Source of the DNA: Eubacterium sp. UBA4343
GTDB taxonomy: Bacteria > Bacillota > Clostridia > Lachnospirales > Lachnospiraceae
Direction: 5' to 3'
NCBI GenBank assembly: GCA_002394235.1
Contig: DGTF01000080.1
Location: forward strand, 24,894 to 88,893
Length of the DNA: 64,000 nucleotides
The notes beneath the pieces are model-generated. The model had not been told where the DNA came from. It made no database searches and saw nothing but the letters and a program-made list of their open reading frames with translations. The position numbers were made by a program, and so were the translations under genes. The stretch's first letter is position 1, and every line of letters starts with the position of its first letter. Positions 1-9,337 of this stretch are shown piece by piece.

Positions 1-181
1 TCGCGTAGCGTGTTTTATCTCGTTTTTTAGTGATGCTCGATGCTTCGGGGAGAAAGACAGGGAAACGTGACCTTCTTCACAGAATCAGAAAAATGACCGT
101 GTTTCAGAATTTTCATGGATGTGATACAATGGCAGACGTGATGAAATAGACTTGAGAATGATGTATGGAAACGGAGAGGCC

Positions 182-1981
182 ATGAAGTACGATTTTACGT
201 CGATTATTGACAGGCGGGGACAGGACGCCACTGCGGTAGACGCCGCCGGAAAGCGGGTCTGGGGATTTGAGCCCGAAGCGCCGATGAAAGGATTCGATTT
301 TATCCCAATGTGGGTGGCGGATATGAATTTCAAGACCTGCCCGGCGATTACAGACGCGATTATCAGACGGGCGCAGCATCCGTTGTTTGGATATTTTGTA
401 CCAAAGGACACTTACTACGACTCGATTATCCGATGGCAGGAAGAACGCAATCATGTGACAGGACTTTCGCGGGAACATATCGGATATGAAAATGGTGTGC
501 ACGGATTTATCTCGAGCGTGATTGATGTACTGACACAGCCCGGAGACCGGATATTTCTTCATCGGCCATATTATGTTGGTTTTATCGGAGATATTATCGG
601 CAAGGGGCGGCGTCCGGTGTTCAGCGATCTGAAGAAGGATGAAAGTGGGATCTGGCGGATGGACTATGAGGACATGGAGCGTCAGATCCGTGAGAATCAG
701 GTCCGGCTTGCAATTTTCTGCTCTCCGCATAATCCGTGCGGGAGAGTCTGGACAGCAGAGGAAATCGAAAAGGCAATGGAGGTTTTCCGAAGAAATGACT
801 GCCTCGTGATCAGTGATGAGATCTGGTCGGATCTTACCTATACCGGGCATTCCCATGTACCGGCTCAGATGGTCAGTGAATGGGCCCGTGAGCATGTTAT
901 GGCGGCGTATGCGCCGAGCAAGACCTTCAATCTGGCGGGGCTTGTCGGGAGCTACCATATCATATATAATCAGAAGCTCAATCAGAGAATCACGGATTTT
1001 TCGGCAAATACCCATTACAATGAAATGAATGTCTTCAGTGAGCACGCACTGATCGCGGCATACAGCCGCGAGGGAGCGGAATGGACCGATGAGCTCAGAA
1101 GTGTTCTCGAGGATAACTGCCGCACGGCAGTTGATTTCATTCAGGAAAATTTCAAGGGCGTGGATGTTTCAATGCCGGAGGGCACCTATATGCTGTTTCT
1201 GGACTGCACCGGCTTCTGCAGAAGAACCGGAAGAACGATCGATGAGGTTCTCAGAGCGGGCTGGAATGTAGGCGTCGGGTGGCAGACGGGTCATGCATTC
1301 GGCGGTAACTGTCATATTCGCGTCAATCTGGCTCTGCCAAAGACAAAACTCATGGAAGCGCTTGGCAGGATGCGGGATTATGTTTTCACCGATACGGATA
1401 CGGAGGCTTATTTGTGGATCAATAAGTCTGATGAAGATCAGACAGACGTTGAGGGAGCGCGTTCCGGTGACAGCGGCATGCAGGGAGCAGATAAAATTGA
1501 AGGCTGTCGGGATACCGACAGATTGAATCGGCAAGAAGAAATTCGCCAGAGAGAAGAGAAGGAAGCACGCTGTGACATGAAGAGAGGGAGCACGGAGACG
1601 GATGACGGTGGAGAAAGCGTGGATCCTGAAGAAAGAGGAGACCCTGAAGAAAGCGTAGATCCTGAAGAAAGTGGAGACCCTGAAGAATGCGGGGATCCTG
1701 AGAATTTTTCTGCCGGGTGGATATACAATGATGACGGCCTTCTGACCGTTTCCGATGACAGAAACCGGGATATGACGGTGAGTGCCGTGAAGAGGCTTCT
1801 GGGAAATTATCCTGTAGAGGAGTGTCATCTGGCGGGATTTGTAAATGGAAATATCGTTGGGAACAAGGATATGGAGGAAGCGCAGAATTATTGCCGGATC
1901 CTGCAAAACGGAGGATTGAGGATTGCGGAGCTCTTCACGGAGGAGGAATGCGTGAAGCTGAGGCAGATCGGTATTTTTTGA
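182..1981 (+). CDS. PatB/MalY-type C-S lyase (class I/II aminotransferase fold) with repeat-bearing C-terminal extension
   Basis: Predicted PLP enzyme of the MalY/PatB family, which cleaves cystathionine or cysteine conjugates to a thiol, pyruvate and ammonia in the cytoplasm. Seen: N-terminal MWVADMNF block (about residue 43), SPHNPCGRVW around 181-190, and the PLP-lysine motif APSKTFNLAGL with Lys247. The ATG at 182 is preceded by GGAGAG; an in-frame TTG 30 bases upstream lacks a good ribosome site. The catalytic region ends near residue 405, the usual length of the family (about 390-400). It is followed by roughly 190 extra residues: a charged linker, five six-residue DPEE-type repeats, and an unrecognised domain (509-599). 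The stop lies 50 bases before the MATE start, so the two may be co-transcribed. Lyase family call is firm; substrate and tail function are unknown. Confidence 0.88.
   Translation: MKYDFTSIIDRRGQDATAVDAAGKRVWGFEPEAPMKGFDFIPMWVADMNFKTCPAITDAIIRRAQHPLFGYFVPKDTYYDSIIRWQEERNHVTGLSREHIGYENGVHGFISSVIDVLTQPGDRIFLHRPYYVGFIGDIIGKGRRPVFSDLKKDESGIWRMDYEDMERQIRENQVRLAIFCSPHNPCGRVWTAEEIEKAMEVFRRNDCLVISDEIWSDLTYTGHSHVPAQMVSEWAREHVMAAYAPSKTFNLAGLVGSYHIIYNQKLNQRITDFSANTHYNEMNVFSEHALIAAYSREGAEWTDELRSVLEDNCRTAVDFIQENFKGVDVSMPEGTYMLFLDCTGFCRRTGRTIDEVLRAGWNVGVGWQTGHAFGGNCHIRVNLALPKTKLMEALGRMRDYVFTDTDTEAYLWINKSDEDQTDVEGARSGDSGMQGADKIEGCRDTDRLNRQEEIRQREEKEARCDMKRGSTETDDGGESVDPEERGDPEESVDPEESGDPEECGDPENFSAGWIYNDDGLLTVSDDRNRDMTVSAVKRLLGNYPVEECHLAGFVNGNIVGNKDMEEAQNYCRILQNGGLRIAELFTEEECVKLRQIGIF
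1619..1706 (+). repeat. 18-bp in-frame tandem repeat (about five copies)
   Basis: Units of 18 bases keep the frame and encode alternating V/G-D-P-E-E-x hexapeptides (VDPEER, GDPEES, VDPEES, GDPEEC, GDPEN). Bases such as gatcctgaagaaag and gaccctgaagaaag recur with third-position changes. It forms an acidic spacer between the lyase domain and the C-terminal domain of the gene at 182-1981. Confidence 0.85.
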
Positions 1982-2031
1982 TAGAGGATTCGCGGCAGGC
2001 GGCCTGTATGCGTTTTCGAAGGACTTATATT

Positions 2032-3471
2032 ATGAGAAATTCAGGTAAATCAAATACAATTGGAAGAGAAAATGAGGAGAAACAGTATCGGAGAATGACG
2101 GAGACACCGGTCTCAAAGCTGATTCTGCAGCTGGCGGTTCCGACGATCATCAGTATGCTGATCACGAACATCTATAACACCGGTGACACGTATTTCGTCA
2201 GCCGGATCGGAACATCGGCGTCCGGGGCGGTCGGAATTGTATTTGCGCTGATGGCGATTTTTCAGGCGCTTGGGTTCATGTTCGGTCATGGTGCCGGAAG
2301 CATCATATCCAGACACCTGGGCGCTGAGGATCCGGATGCCGCAGTAAAGTTCGCGTCTACGTCCTTTTTCGTCAGCTTCGGCGTCGGTATTCTTGCCGCG
2401 CTGTTCTGTATGATTTTCATGAATCCGATTCTCCGTATTCTGGGAGCGACGGATACGATTCTTCCGTTCGCGAGAGAATACGCGTTCTGGATTTTTCTGT
2501 CCGGGCCATTTCTGGCGACAAGCTGTGTACTGAACAACATCCTCCGTTATGAGGGACGGGCATTTTATGCGATGATAGGTCTTACAACGGGCGGGATTCT
2601 GAACCTGATCGGCGACCCGATTCTGATGTTCGGCTTCCATTTGGGGGTCAGCGGCGCAGGAATATCGACGGCTGTATCTCAGATTATCAGTTTCCTGATT
2701 CTTCTTCATATGTTCTACAGCGGAAAAACCGTGACCTATTTCTCACTCCGAACGGTCGGGAGGGCGGCTTCCGGACTGTTCCGATGGAGAGTTCTCGGAA
2801 GAGACGCTTCGGATATTGTGAAGACAGGATTTGCAAGCTTTGTGCGCCAGACGCTGAATAGTGTATCGACGGGATTTTTGACGTCTCAGTCATCTGCCTA
2901 CGGAGATGCGGCGATCGCCGGGATGAGCATCGTGGGAAGAGTGGTATTTCTGATGGTATCCGTTGCAATCGGCATCGGACAGGGACTTCAGCCGGTAGCA
3001 GCGTTTAATTACGGCGCGGGGAAGTATCGGAGAGTGAAACGCGGCTACGGATTTACCGTGGCGGCGGGGACGGTTGTTCTGGGAATCATCGCCCTTGTCA
3101 TGGCCGTTTTTGCTGCGCCTGTGATCGCCTGGTTCCGTCCAGATGCGGATGTGGTGAAGATCGGAGCGCCGGCACTTCGCTGGCAGTGTGCGACCTGCCT
3201 TCTGCAGGCATGGATCATCAGCTCCAACATGCTTTTTCAGAGCATTGGAAAGAGTTTCCGGGCCTCATTTCTTGCGGGTCTGAAAAGCGGCTTCTGCTTT
3301 ATTCCGCTGGTATGTATCCTTCCGAGGCTCTGGGGAATTAACGGAATTATTCTGGCACAGCCGCTCGCGGATGTAATTACGGCAGCGGTCACGGTACCGT
3401 TCATTGTTCCGTTCATGAATGAGCTTAGTAAATCAGAGCGCAAGACCGTAAGCGAATCCGGAAAGGTTTAG
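2032..3471 (+). CDS. MATE family multidrug/toxin efflux transporter
   Basis: Integral membrane antiporter of the MATE family, expected to export cationic drugs or metabolites using a Na+ or H+ gradient. About 479 residues with some twelve hydrophobic segments. The start of the first repeat has the typical TETPVSKLILQLAVPTI pattern followed by IYNTGDTYFVSRIG, and a second MatE repeat begins around VGRVVFLMVSVAIGIGQGLQP. The ATG at 2032 has GAAGGA about nine bases upstream; a later ATG at 2095 is possible and would remove only a polar leader. The gene follows the C-S lyase closely. The stretch just upstream (about 2005-2027) resembles a piece of the multi-hairpin repeat described at 16758. Substrate cannot be told from sequence. 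Confidence 0.9.
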   Translation: MRNSGKSNTIGRENEEKQYRRMTETPVSKLILQLAVPTIISMLITNIYNTGDTYFVSRIGTSASGAVGIVFALMAIFQALGFMFGHGAGSIISRHLGAEDPDAAVKFASTSFFVSFGVGILAALFCMIFMNPILRILGATDTILPFAREYAFWIFLSGPFLATSCVLNNILRYEGRAFYAMIGLTTGGILNLIGDPILMFGFHLGVSGAGISTAVSQIISFLILLHMFYSGKTVTYFSLRTVGRAASGLFRWRVLGRDASDIVKTGFASFVRQTLNSVSTGFLTSQSSAYGDAAIAGMSIVGRVVFLMVSVAIGIGQGLQPVAAFNYGAGKYRRVKRGYGFTVAAGTVVLGIIALVMAVFAAPVIAWFRPDADVVKIGAPALRWQCATCLLQAWIISSNMLFQSIGKSFRASFLAGLKSGFCFIPLVCILPRLWGINGIILAQPLADVITAAVTVPFIVPFMNELSKSERKTVSESGKV

Positions 3472-3500
3472 GTCTGGTGCTCATGCTGAAAAATAAGTAT

Positions 3501-3529
3501 TTACGATATCGGATCCGGCAGGGTATAGT
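3501..3529 (+). promoter_or_regulatory. possible promoter for the urease operon
   Basis: TTACGA, 17-base spacer, TATAGT, lying in the 220-base gap between the MATE gene and ureI. The -10 is good, the -35 is weak. No NikR-like or Fur-like palindrome was recognised beside it. Confidence 0.35.
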
Positions 3530-3691
3530 ACTCATTGAAAAGTAAATGGATCAGTCATTTCGAGGGGGAAATAGGTGAGCGTCAGAAGGCTCCTGTTTCT
3601 CCCTTATGTATTATCAGACGGTGTTCACAGCATGGCCTTATACGTGGAAATGACATCCGGCATATGTACAGCAGAAAGGAAGGAACGAATC

Positions 3692-4210
3692 ATGCTAGGT
3701 ACCATTTTACTTTATGTGGGAATTGTTCTGATCAGCAATGGCCTGGCCGGGGTTCTTGAGGTGAAGGATAAGTCCATGGTTGTCATGAACATTTTCACCG
3801 GCGGGCTCAGTCTGGTACTGAACATCATTGCACTTGGATACGGTGTAGTAAGCAATCAGGGTATGCTCTGGTTTTACGGAAGCGCAACGGGTCTTCTGTT
3901 CGCATTCACCTATCTTTACTCCGCAATCAATACGATCTTCGGATTTGATCAGCGTCTGTATGGATGGTTCAGTCTGTTTGTAGCCATCAACGCGATTCCG
4001 GCTGGAGCGCTCTGCTTTGTCGGATACGGCGGGAACTGGATCTACGGACTGATCTGGTGGGCATGGGGACTTCTGTGGTTCACAGGATTCCTGACCTGCG
4101 GTTTGAAGAAGAATCTTGGAAAATTCCCGGCATGGCTGGGCGTGATTGAGGGCGTGGTTACAGCCTGGATTCCCGGCTTCCTGATGCTTGTGAATATGTG
4201 GCCATCATAA
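3692..4210 (+). CDS. ureI: UreI/AmiS-type urea channel
   Basis: Inner-membrane urea/short-amide channel of the AmiS/UreI family that lets urea reach cytoplasmic urease. 172 residues, six predicted hydrophobic helices, beginning MLGTILLYVGIVLISNGLAG; the conserved aromatic stretches (LWFYGSATGLLFAFTYLY, IWWAWGLLWFTGFL) are visible. ATG at 3692 is preceded by AAGGAAGGA; upstream in-frame codons have no such site. It is the first gene of ureIABCEFGD, 177 bases before ureA. Helicobacter UreI is acid-gated through periplasmic-loop histidines; the loop here has few histidines, so pH gating is doubtful (inference). Confidence 0.9.
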   Translation: MLGTILLYVGIVLISNGLAGVLEVKDKSMVVMNIFTGGLSLVLNIIALGYGVVSNQGMLWFYGSATGLLFAFTYLYSAINTIFGFDQRLYGWFSLFVAINAIPAGALCFVGYGGNWIYGLIWWAWGLLWFTGFLTCGLKKNLGKFPAWLGVIEGVVTAWIPGFLMLVNMWPS

Positions 4211-4387
4211 GCGGTTTCAGCAGATTCCGGCGCAGATTTTATGAATTGCCTGTTCGGATCGGCGGCAGATATCCCGCCGCCGGTTTTCAACAGAGGTATC
4301 CGGTAACGGATACAGAGATAGAGCAGCAGAGTTTTCATCCTGAGAAGCCGGTGAATCGACAGCCGGCTGTGAGAAAAGGAGGTATTT

Positions 4388-4690
4388 ATGCAACTGACAG
4401 AGCGTGAGCGCGAAAAAATGATGATCAGTCTGGCAGCAATGATCGCGCAGAAGCGGAAGGACAGAGGAGTAAAGCTGAATCATCCGGAAAGCGTTGCAAT
4501 TATTACCAGTTATATTCTGGAGGGTGCCAGAGACGGAAAGACAGTGGCGGAACTCATGGATGAGGGAGCACGGATTCTGACCAGAGATGATGTGATGGAA
4601 GGCGTGCCGGAGATGATCCCGATGATTCAGGTTGAGGCGACCTTTGTGGACGGCACAAAGCTTGTCACGATACATGACCCGATCCGCTGA
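4388..4690 (+). CDS. ureA: urease gamma subunit
   Basis: Structural gamma subunit of nickel urease, which hydrolyses urea to ammonia and carbamate. 100 residues, the usual length, with the family start [18 protein letters not shown], the KLNHPE(S)VA(I)I segment and the C-terminal [24 protein letters not shown] at 4388 has AAAAGGAGGT seven bases upstream, the strongest ribosome site in the operon. It is separate from ureB (not fused as in Helicobacter). Confidence 0.97.
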   Translation: MQLTEREREKMMISLAAMIAQKRKDRGVKLNHPESVAIITSYILEGARDGKTVAELMDEGARILTRDDVMEGVPEMIPMIQVEATFVDGTKLVTIHDPIR

Positions 4691-4807
4691 CCGGAGAATT
4701 CTCCTTTGGGAAAGCGGCACGTAGACAGTGACGCGGAGACATATACATTTCGATGTCCCGGATACGGGGCTAGCAGAATTACAGAGCACAGCAGAAAGGA
4801 GCAGTCT

Positions 4808-5164
4808 ATGATTCCAGGAGAGGTTCATTTTGCGACAGATAAACCGGTTCCCTACAATGAAGGCTATGATGCCATCGAGCTGGAAGTAAAGAATGTAGGA
4901 GACAGAGCGGTTCAGGTCGGATCGGAGTATCACTTTTATGAGGCAAACGAGCAGGGCCTGAAGTTTGATCGCGCGAAGGCATATGGAAAGCGTCTTGATA
5001 TCGCTGCGGGAACGGCAATCCGCTTTGAGCCCGGCGAGACGAGAACGGTCCGTCTGATTGATTTCGGCGGAAAACGGAGAGTCTTTGGCTTCAATAACCG
5101 TGTGAACGGGTATCTGGACAAGAACAAGAAAGCCCACAGCACAGATCTGGAGGTGACGGTATGA
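4808..5164 (+). CDS. ureB: urease beta subunit
   Basis: Small beta subunit of urease. 118 residues beginning [20 protein letters not shown], with the conserved [28 protein letters not shown] core (split here as VGSEYHFYE and [13 protein letters not shown]) and the FEPGETRTV motif. ATG at 4808 follows GAAAGGAG. Its TGA overlaps the ATG of ureC (ATGA at 5161-5164), indicating translational coupling of beta and alpha subunits. Confidence 0.96.
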   Translation: MIPGEVHFATDKPVPYNEGYDAIELEVKNVGDRAVQVGSEYHFYEANEQGLKFDRAKAYGKRLDIAAGTAIRFEPGETRTVRLIDFGGKRRVFGFNNRVNGYLDKNKKAHSTDLEVTV

Positions 5165-6882
5165 GCTTTGAAATGGACCGGAAGCAGTATACACAGATGT
5201 TTGGGCCGGCGGAGGGAGACAGCGTCCGGCTGGGAGATACCAATCTGTTCGCAAAGATAGAAAAGGATTATACCGTACACGGACAGGAGAGCAAATTCGG
5301 CGGCGGGAAGGTTCTTCGTGACGGAATGGGCGTCAGCGCGACGCAGACCAGAAAGGACAATCCGAAGGTCGCGGATACGATTATCACGGGAATTACGGTC
5401 ATCGATTATACAGGAATCTACAAGGCGGATATCGGTATCCGTGACGGGAAGATCCTCGCCATCGGAAAGGGCGGAAACCCGGATATCATGGACAACATCG
5501 ATTTCATCGTGGGAGCAAGCACGGAGGCGATCTCAGGTGAAGGGCTGATTCTTACCGCCGGAGGTATTGATCTGCATGTTCATTATCTTTCGACAGGTCT
5601 GGCTCATGCCGCTCTCGACAACGGTATCACGACGCTCTTCGGAGGCGGAACAGGACCGGCAGACGGTTCGAACTCTGCCACAACCACACCGGGCGCATGG
5701 CACATTCAGCGTATGATAGAAGCCGTTGAGAACGATCCTCTGAACTATGGATTTATGGCAAAGGGCGCCGGCGCCACACCGGAGACCATTGCTGAGCAGG
5801 TCGAGGCAGGTGCCGCGGCAATCAAGACTCATGAGGACTGGGGCGCTACAGCGGCGGGAATTGACAATTCCATCAAGGCAGCGGACAAGTATGATGTTCA
5901 GTACGCGGTGCACACAGATTCCCTGAATGAAGGCGGATTCGTTGAGAATACAATTAATGCCTTTGCAGGACGCACGGTTCATACTTTCCATACAGAGGGC
6001 GCCGGCGGCGGACATGCACCGGATATCATGATTGTAGCCGGTGATGAGAACATTCTTCCGTCCTCTACAAATCCGACCAATCCATATACGCAGAACGTTA
6101 TCGATGAGCTCTTTGATATGACTATGGTCTGTCACAATCTGGATCCGAAGGTTCCGGAGGATGTCGCTTTTGCGGAGTCCCGTGTCAGAAAGCAGACGGT
6201 GGCGGCAGAGGATGTTCTTCATGATATGGGCGCACTCAGCGTCATGACCTCTGATGCTATGGCAATGGGCCGTGTCGGTGAGGTGGCGATGCGCTGCTGG
6301 CAGCTGGCAGACAAGATGAAACAGCAGAGAGGACCGCTCGAGGGTGATTCCGAATATGACGATAATAACCGGATCAAGCGGTATGTGGCAAAATATACCA
6401 TCAACCCGGCCATTGTCAACGGCATTTCCGATTATGTGGGATCCGTCGAGGTCGGCAAGTACGCGGATCTGGTCATCTGGGATCCGAAGTTTTTCGGCGC
6501 AAAACCGAAGCTGGTTCTGAAATCCGGAATGATCGTATACGGCGTTGTCGGAGATGCTTCCTCAAGTCTTCCGACGCCTGAACCGAGAATGATGAGAGAT
6601 CTCTACGGTGCTTTCGGCAAGGCAGTGCAGAGCACAAGCATCACTTTTGTATCCACCTATGCGTACACACACGGAATTAAGGAAAAACTCGGCCTGAACA
6701 AGATTGTTCTCCCGGTTCATAACACACGCAATCTCACAAAGAGAGATATGAAGCTGAACAATTATGCGCCGAAGACGATCAGAATTGATCCGCAGACATT
6801 CAATGTAACAATTGATGACGAGCTGATCAGCTGTGAGCCGGTAGATACCATTTCACTGGCACAGCGGTACTACTTCTTCTGA
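5161..6882 (+). CDS. ureC: urease alpha subunit (catalytic)
   Basis: Catalytic alpha subunit with the dinuclear nickel site. 573 residues. By comparison with the Klebsiella enzyme (offset five residues) all nickel ligands are present: His139 and His141 (HVH), carbamylated Lys222 (KTHEDWG), His251, His277 and Asp365. The substrate-binding His224, catalytic His325 and flap Cys324 are also kept. The residue after His325 is Asn (CHNLD, Asn326) where most characterised ureases have a second His. ATGA overlap with ureB. Downstream is a 257-base gap with a hairpin before ureE. Expected to be an active enzyme once UreEFGD insert nickel. Confidence 0.98.
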   Translation: MSFEMDRKQYTQMFGPAEGDSVRLGDTNLFAKIEKDYTVHGQESKFGGGKVLRDGMGVSATQTRKDNPKVADTIITGITVIDYTGIYKADIGIRDGKILAIGKGGNPDIMDNIDFIVGASTEAISGEGLILTAGGIDLHVHYLSTGLAHAALDNGITTLFGGGTGPADGSNSATTTPGAWHIQRMIEAVENDPLNYGFMAKGAGATPETIAEQVEAGAAAIKTHEDWGATAAGIDNSIKAADKYDVQYAVHTDSLNEGGFVENTINAFAGRTVHTFHTEGAGGGHAPDIMIVAGDENILPSSTNPTNPYTQNVIDELFDMTMVCHNLDPKVPEDVAFAESRVRKQTVAAEDVLHDMGALSVMTSDAMAMGRVGEVAMRCWQLADKMKQQRGPLEGDSEYDDNNRIKRYVAKYTINPAIVNGISDYVGSVEVGKYADLVIWDPKFFGAKPKLVLKSGMIVYGVVGDASSSLPTPEPRMMRDLYGAFGKAVQSTSITFVSTYAYTHGIKEKLGLNKIVLPVHNTRNLTKRDMKLNNYAPKTIRIDPQTFNVTIDDELISCEPVDTISLAQRYYFF

Positions 6883-6932
6883 GAAGTACAGAAACAGGTA
6901 TGATATTCCGGCGTAATATGTGCCGGCATGGG

Positions 6933-6963
6933 GCGGTCCGGACTGTCGGTAATGACAGCCGGA
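6933..6963 (+). promoter_or_regulatory. hairpin in the ureC-ureE spacer
   Basis: Arms GGTCCGG-a-CTGTC and GACAG-CCGGACC with a GGTAAT loop. There is no T run, so it is more likely an mRNA processing or stabilising hairpin that separates structural from accessory genes than a terminator (inference). Confidence 0.55.
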
Positions 6964-6969
6964 CCGATC

Positions 6970-7062
6970 TCCATATATGGGAGGACGCTGTGACGATGAT
7001 GATCAGACGGATATTGGGGCAATCGCAGGAACCGGTTTCCCTATATGGGCGGACACCATGAC
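6970..7062 (+). repeat. pair of imperfect 25-base direct repeats
   Basis: Copies at 6970-6994 and 7038-7062, 68 bases apart, share the core CTATATGGG / ATATATGGG followed by c/aGGACNCNNTGAC. They fill the non-coding space before ureE. No function can be assigned; they could be a protein site or a decayed duplication. Confidence 0.5.
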
Positions 7063-7139
7063 AGGGAGACATCGCCCGTAATATGCGTCATGCCTCGGTT
7101 ACAGCTGGACAGTCTGACAGAGAGGAGCTGTATAGAATC

Positions 7140-7625
7140 ATGATTTTGACAGAAGTATACGGGAATATCCAGGATATTCCGGATCTGGCATCCTGGCATG
7201 TGGAGACCGCTCTGGTGAAGAGTGATGATCTTCTGAAATCAATCCTGCGGGTAACCTCTGATCACGGGCGTGACTATGGAATCCGGCTTGGGGATGAATC
7301 ACAGAAGCTGGAGAACGGATCTGCCTTTATGCTGGAGCCGGGAAAGCTTCTTATACTGAGTGTAATCCCGGATGAGGTGATTGTGATTACCCCCTCAGAT
7401 ATGGATGAAATGGGAAAAACAGCGCATATGCTCGGAAATCTGCATAAACCGGTGCAGATCAGAGACGGCAGGATTACGCTTTTGATGGATCCGGTGGTGC
7501 TGAAGACGCTGAAGGATAACGGAACAGAGTTTACCGTGGAGAAAGTGCAGCTGGACAAACCCATGCAGTACGCGAACCTGACGCCGGGCACACATACACA
7601 TACGCACCATGCGGAAGAGCATTAA
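7140..7625 (+). CDS. ureE: urease accessory nickel metallochaperone UreE
   Basis: Nickel chaperone that hands Ni(II) to the UreG complex. 161 residues; N-terminal substrate-binding-like domain, then the metal domain with NLHKPVQI (the conserved metal-binding His region) and a histidine-rich tail [10 protein letters not shown] at the very C-terminus, as in many UreE proteins. The start is placed at ATG 7140 ([10 protein letters not shown]), matching the family; GAGGAG lies about a dozen bases upstream. An in-frame ATG at 7083 would add 19 residues without family similarity. Confidence 0.93.
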   Translation: MILTEVYGNIQDIPDLASWHVETALVKSDDLLKSILRVTSDHGRDYGIRLGDESQKLENGSAFMLEPGKLLILSVIPDEVIVITPSDMDEMGKTAHMLGNLHKPVQIRDGRITLLMDPVVLKTLKDNGTEFTVEKVQLDKPMQYANLTPGTHTHTHHAEEH

Positions 7626-7734
7626 AGGGTCTGCCCGGGCTTGTTTGAAAGGCAAGGCTTTACAGTATTTTTGCCTTTTGCAGACCGGATGCAGCAGAGT
7701 TTTTATTAGATATTGCAGAGAGGAAAATAACAGA

Positions 7735-8427
7735 ATGAGAAAAGAGTTGCTGGAGGCATTTCAGATCTGCGATTCGACCTTTCCGATCGGCACCTTTAAT
7801 CACTCCTTCGGAATGGAAAATTATCTGTCGAGGCGGGTCATCCGTAAGGCGCCGCAGTTTCGGGAGTGGCTGGAGAACTATTTCCGCTCTCAGTACCGCT
7901 ATGGAGAGGGACTGCTGGTTATTTTATGCAGCCGCGCTCTGGATGAGGGATGTGAGGAGGAGCTTCTGAGATACGATGACATCATCAACCGGTCCGTGGC
8001 AGCAAGAGAGACGCGTGAGGGAAGCCGGATGATCGCTGTACAGATGGCGGCACTGATCCGGAAAATTTACGGGGACAGATATGCATTTTTGAACCGGTAC
8101 GCAGAGATGATGGATGAGGACGAATACTTCGGCAGCCCTGCTATCGTTTTTTCTGTTTTCGCTCATGAAAAAGGGATTGACTGCCGGGATGCCTTTGAAC
8201 TGTACGGCTACAGTGTGGCTTCCACGCTTGTGCAGAACGCGGTCCGCTCGGTTCCCCTCGGTCAGAGAGAAGGACAGGTGATTTTGCATGACGTCATGCT
8301 CCTGATCACGGATCTTTATGACCGGACGTCGGATCTGGATGAGGAATATCTGGGGGCGAACATTCCCGGTCTCGAACTGGCGCAGATCTGTCACGAGACA
8401 CAGGAAGCGAGATTGTTCATGTCGTAG
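7735..8427 (+). CDS. ureF: urease accessory protein UreF
   Basis: UreF component of the UreD-UreF-UreG activation complex, thought to act as the GTPase gate for UreG. 230 residues with the typical N-terminal QICDSTFPIGTFNHSFGMENYL and a C-terminal helix bundle (ALVQNAVRSVPLGQREGQ-like segment, conserved in UreF). ATG at 7735 is preceded by GAGAGG. The 110 bases after ureE hold no other gene. Confidence 0.94.
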   Translation: MRKELLEAFQICDSTFPIGTFNHSFGMENYLSRRVIRKAPQFREWLENYFRSQYRYGEGLLVILCSRALDEGCEEELLRYDDIINRSVAARETREGSRMIAVQMAALIRKIYGDRYAFLNRYAEMMDEDEYFGSPAIVFSVFAHEKGIDCRDAFELYGYSVASTLVQNAVRSVPLGQREGQVILHDVMLLITDLYDRTSDLDEEYLGANIPGLELAQICHETQEARLFMS

Positions 8428-8447
8428 CATTTACGGTGAGAAATTCA

Positions 8448-8595
8448 GCCTGAGGTCTCGTGAAACATCTGCAGGGATGTGGTTTCAGGTTTCACGAAAT
8501 ATCTGTCAGAAGGACCAGACCTCAGGTTTCAAGAAGCATCTGTCAGAAGGATACAGCTTCGTGCCTCGAGAAGCATTCGTCAGAGGGATACAGCG
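8448..8595 (+). repeat. 37-bp degenerate tandem repeat, four copies
   Basis: Units at 8448-8484, 8485-8521, 8522-8558 and 8559-8595, with consensus tCaGGttTCaaGAAgcATCtgtcagaaGGataCagct. The second and third copies are nearly identical; the outer two are diverged. 37 is not a multiple of three and the DNA lies between ureF and ureG, so it is not coding. Together with flanking sequence it makes the 292-base ureF-ureG gap. Confidence 0.85.
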
Positions 8596-8719
8596 TCAGG
8601 CCTTGTGCGTGGGACAGAAGATGGATTCAGGGAGCAGAGAAGCAGATAATAACAGGATACCGGAATCATCTGACAGGAATATGATCCGGCAGCGCATCAC
8701 AGAGAAAGGATAATGAATC

Positions 8720-9337
8720 ATGAAACGGGCAGTAAGAATCGGAGTCGGAGGTCCGGTAGGATCCGGAAAAACGCAGCTGATCGAGAGGCTTACCAGAAGG
8801 CTTAAGGATGAATACAGCATGGCGGTTATCACCAATGATATCTATACGAAGTGGGACGCTGAGTATATGGTATCCCATTCTGTACTGGATGCAGACAGAA
8901 TCATCGGGGTGGAGACCGGCGGATGCCCGCACACGGCGATCCGTGAGGATGCGTCCATGAATTTTGCGGCGGTGGAGAAGCTGGAGAAGCGTTTCAACCA
9001 CACCCTCGATCTGATGTTCATTGAGAGCGGAGGCGATAACCTTGCGGCAACCTTCAGCCCCGAGCTGGTAGATTTTTCCATTTACATCATTGACTGTGCG
9101 GAGGGCGAGAAAATCCCGGCAAAGGCAGGACAGGGAATGATCAAGTCGGATTTGTTTATCATCAACAAGATCGATCTCGCGCCCTATGTCGGAGCAAATC
9201 TGGAGAACATGCGGGAGACGTCCCGAAAGTTTCGCGGAGACGGTACCTTTGTGTTTACAAATCTGAAAACGGACGAAGGTCTCGAGGATGTTGTGCGGTG
9301 GCTGAAGAAGGATTGTCTTCTGGAGGACCTTGAATGA
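8720..9337 (+). CDS. ureG: urease accessory GTPase UreG
   Basis: SIMIBI-class GTPase that powers nickel insertion into urease. 205 residues. P-loop GPVGSGKT at 11-18, the conserved nickel-binding Cys69-Pro70-His71 within [13 protein letters not shown], the [15 protein letters not shown] segment, and [10 protein letters not shown] as guanine-specificity motif. ATG at 8720 follows AAAGGA. The stop overlaps the ureD start (ATGA at 9334). Confidence 0.97.
   Translation: MKRAVRIGVGGPVGSGKTQLIERLTRRLKDEYSMAVITNDIYTKWDAEYMVSHSVLDADRIIGVETGGCPHTAIREDASMNFAAVEKLEKRFNHTLDLMFIESGGDNLAATFSPELVDFSIYIIDCAEGEKIPAKAGQGMIKSDLFIINKIDLAPYVGANLENMRETSRKFRGDGTFVFTNLKTDEGLEDVVRWLKKDCLLEDLE

Noticed and set aside
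113-1045. 310-codon minus-strand frame opposite the C-S lyase
   Set aside because: Antisense to a conserved catalytic domain, no ribosome site or family resemblance.
4217-5254. 345-codon minus-strand frame opposite ureA-ureB
   Set aside because: Covers two certain genes on the other strand; composition is shadow-like.
8448-8595. possible CRISPR array
   Set aside because: Units are directly adjacent without unique spacers and no cas genes are present; the same applies to the 19-bp array at 25202-25315.
8318-8713. short open frames through the 37-bp repeats
   Set aside because: Unit length is not a multiple of three, so each copy would read in a different frame; no ribosome site.
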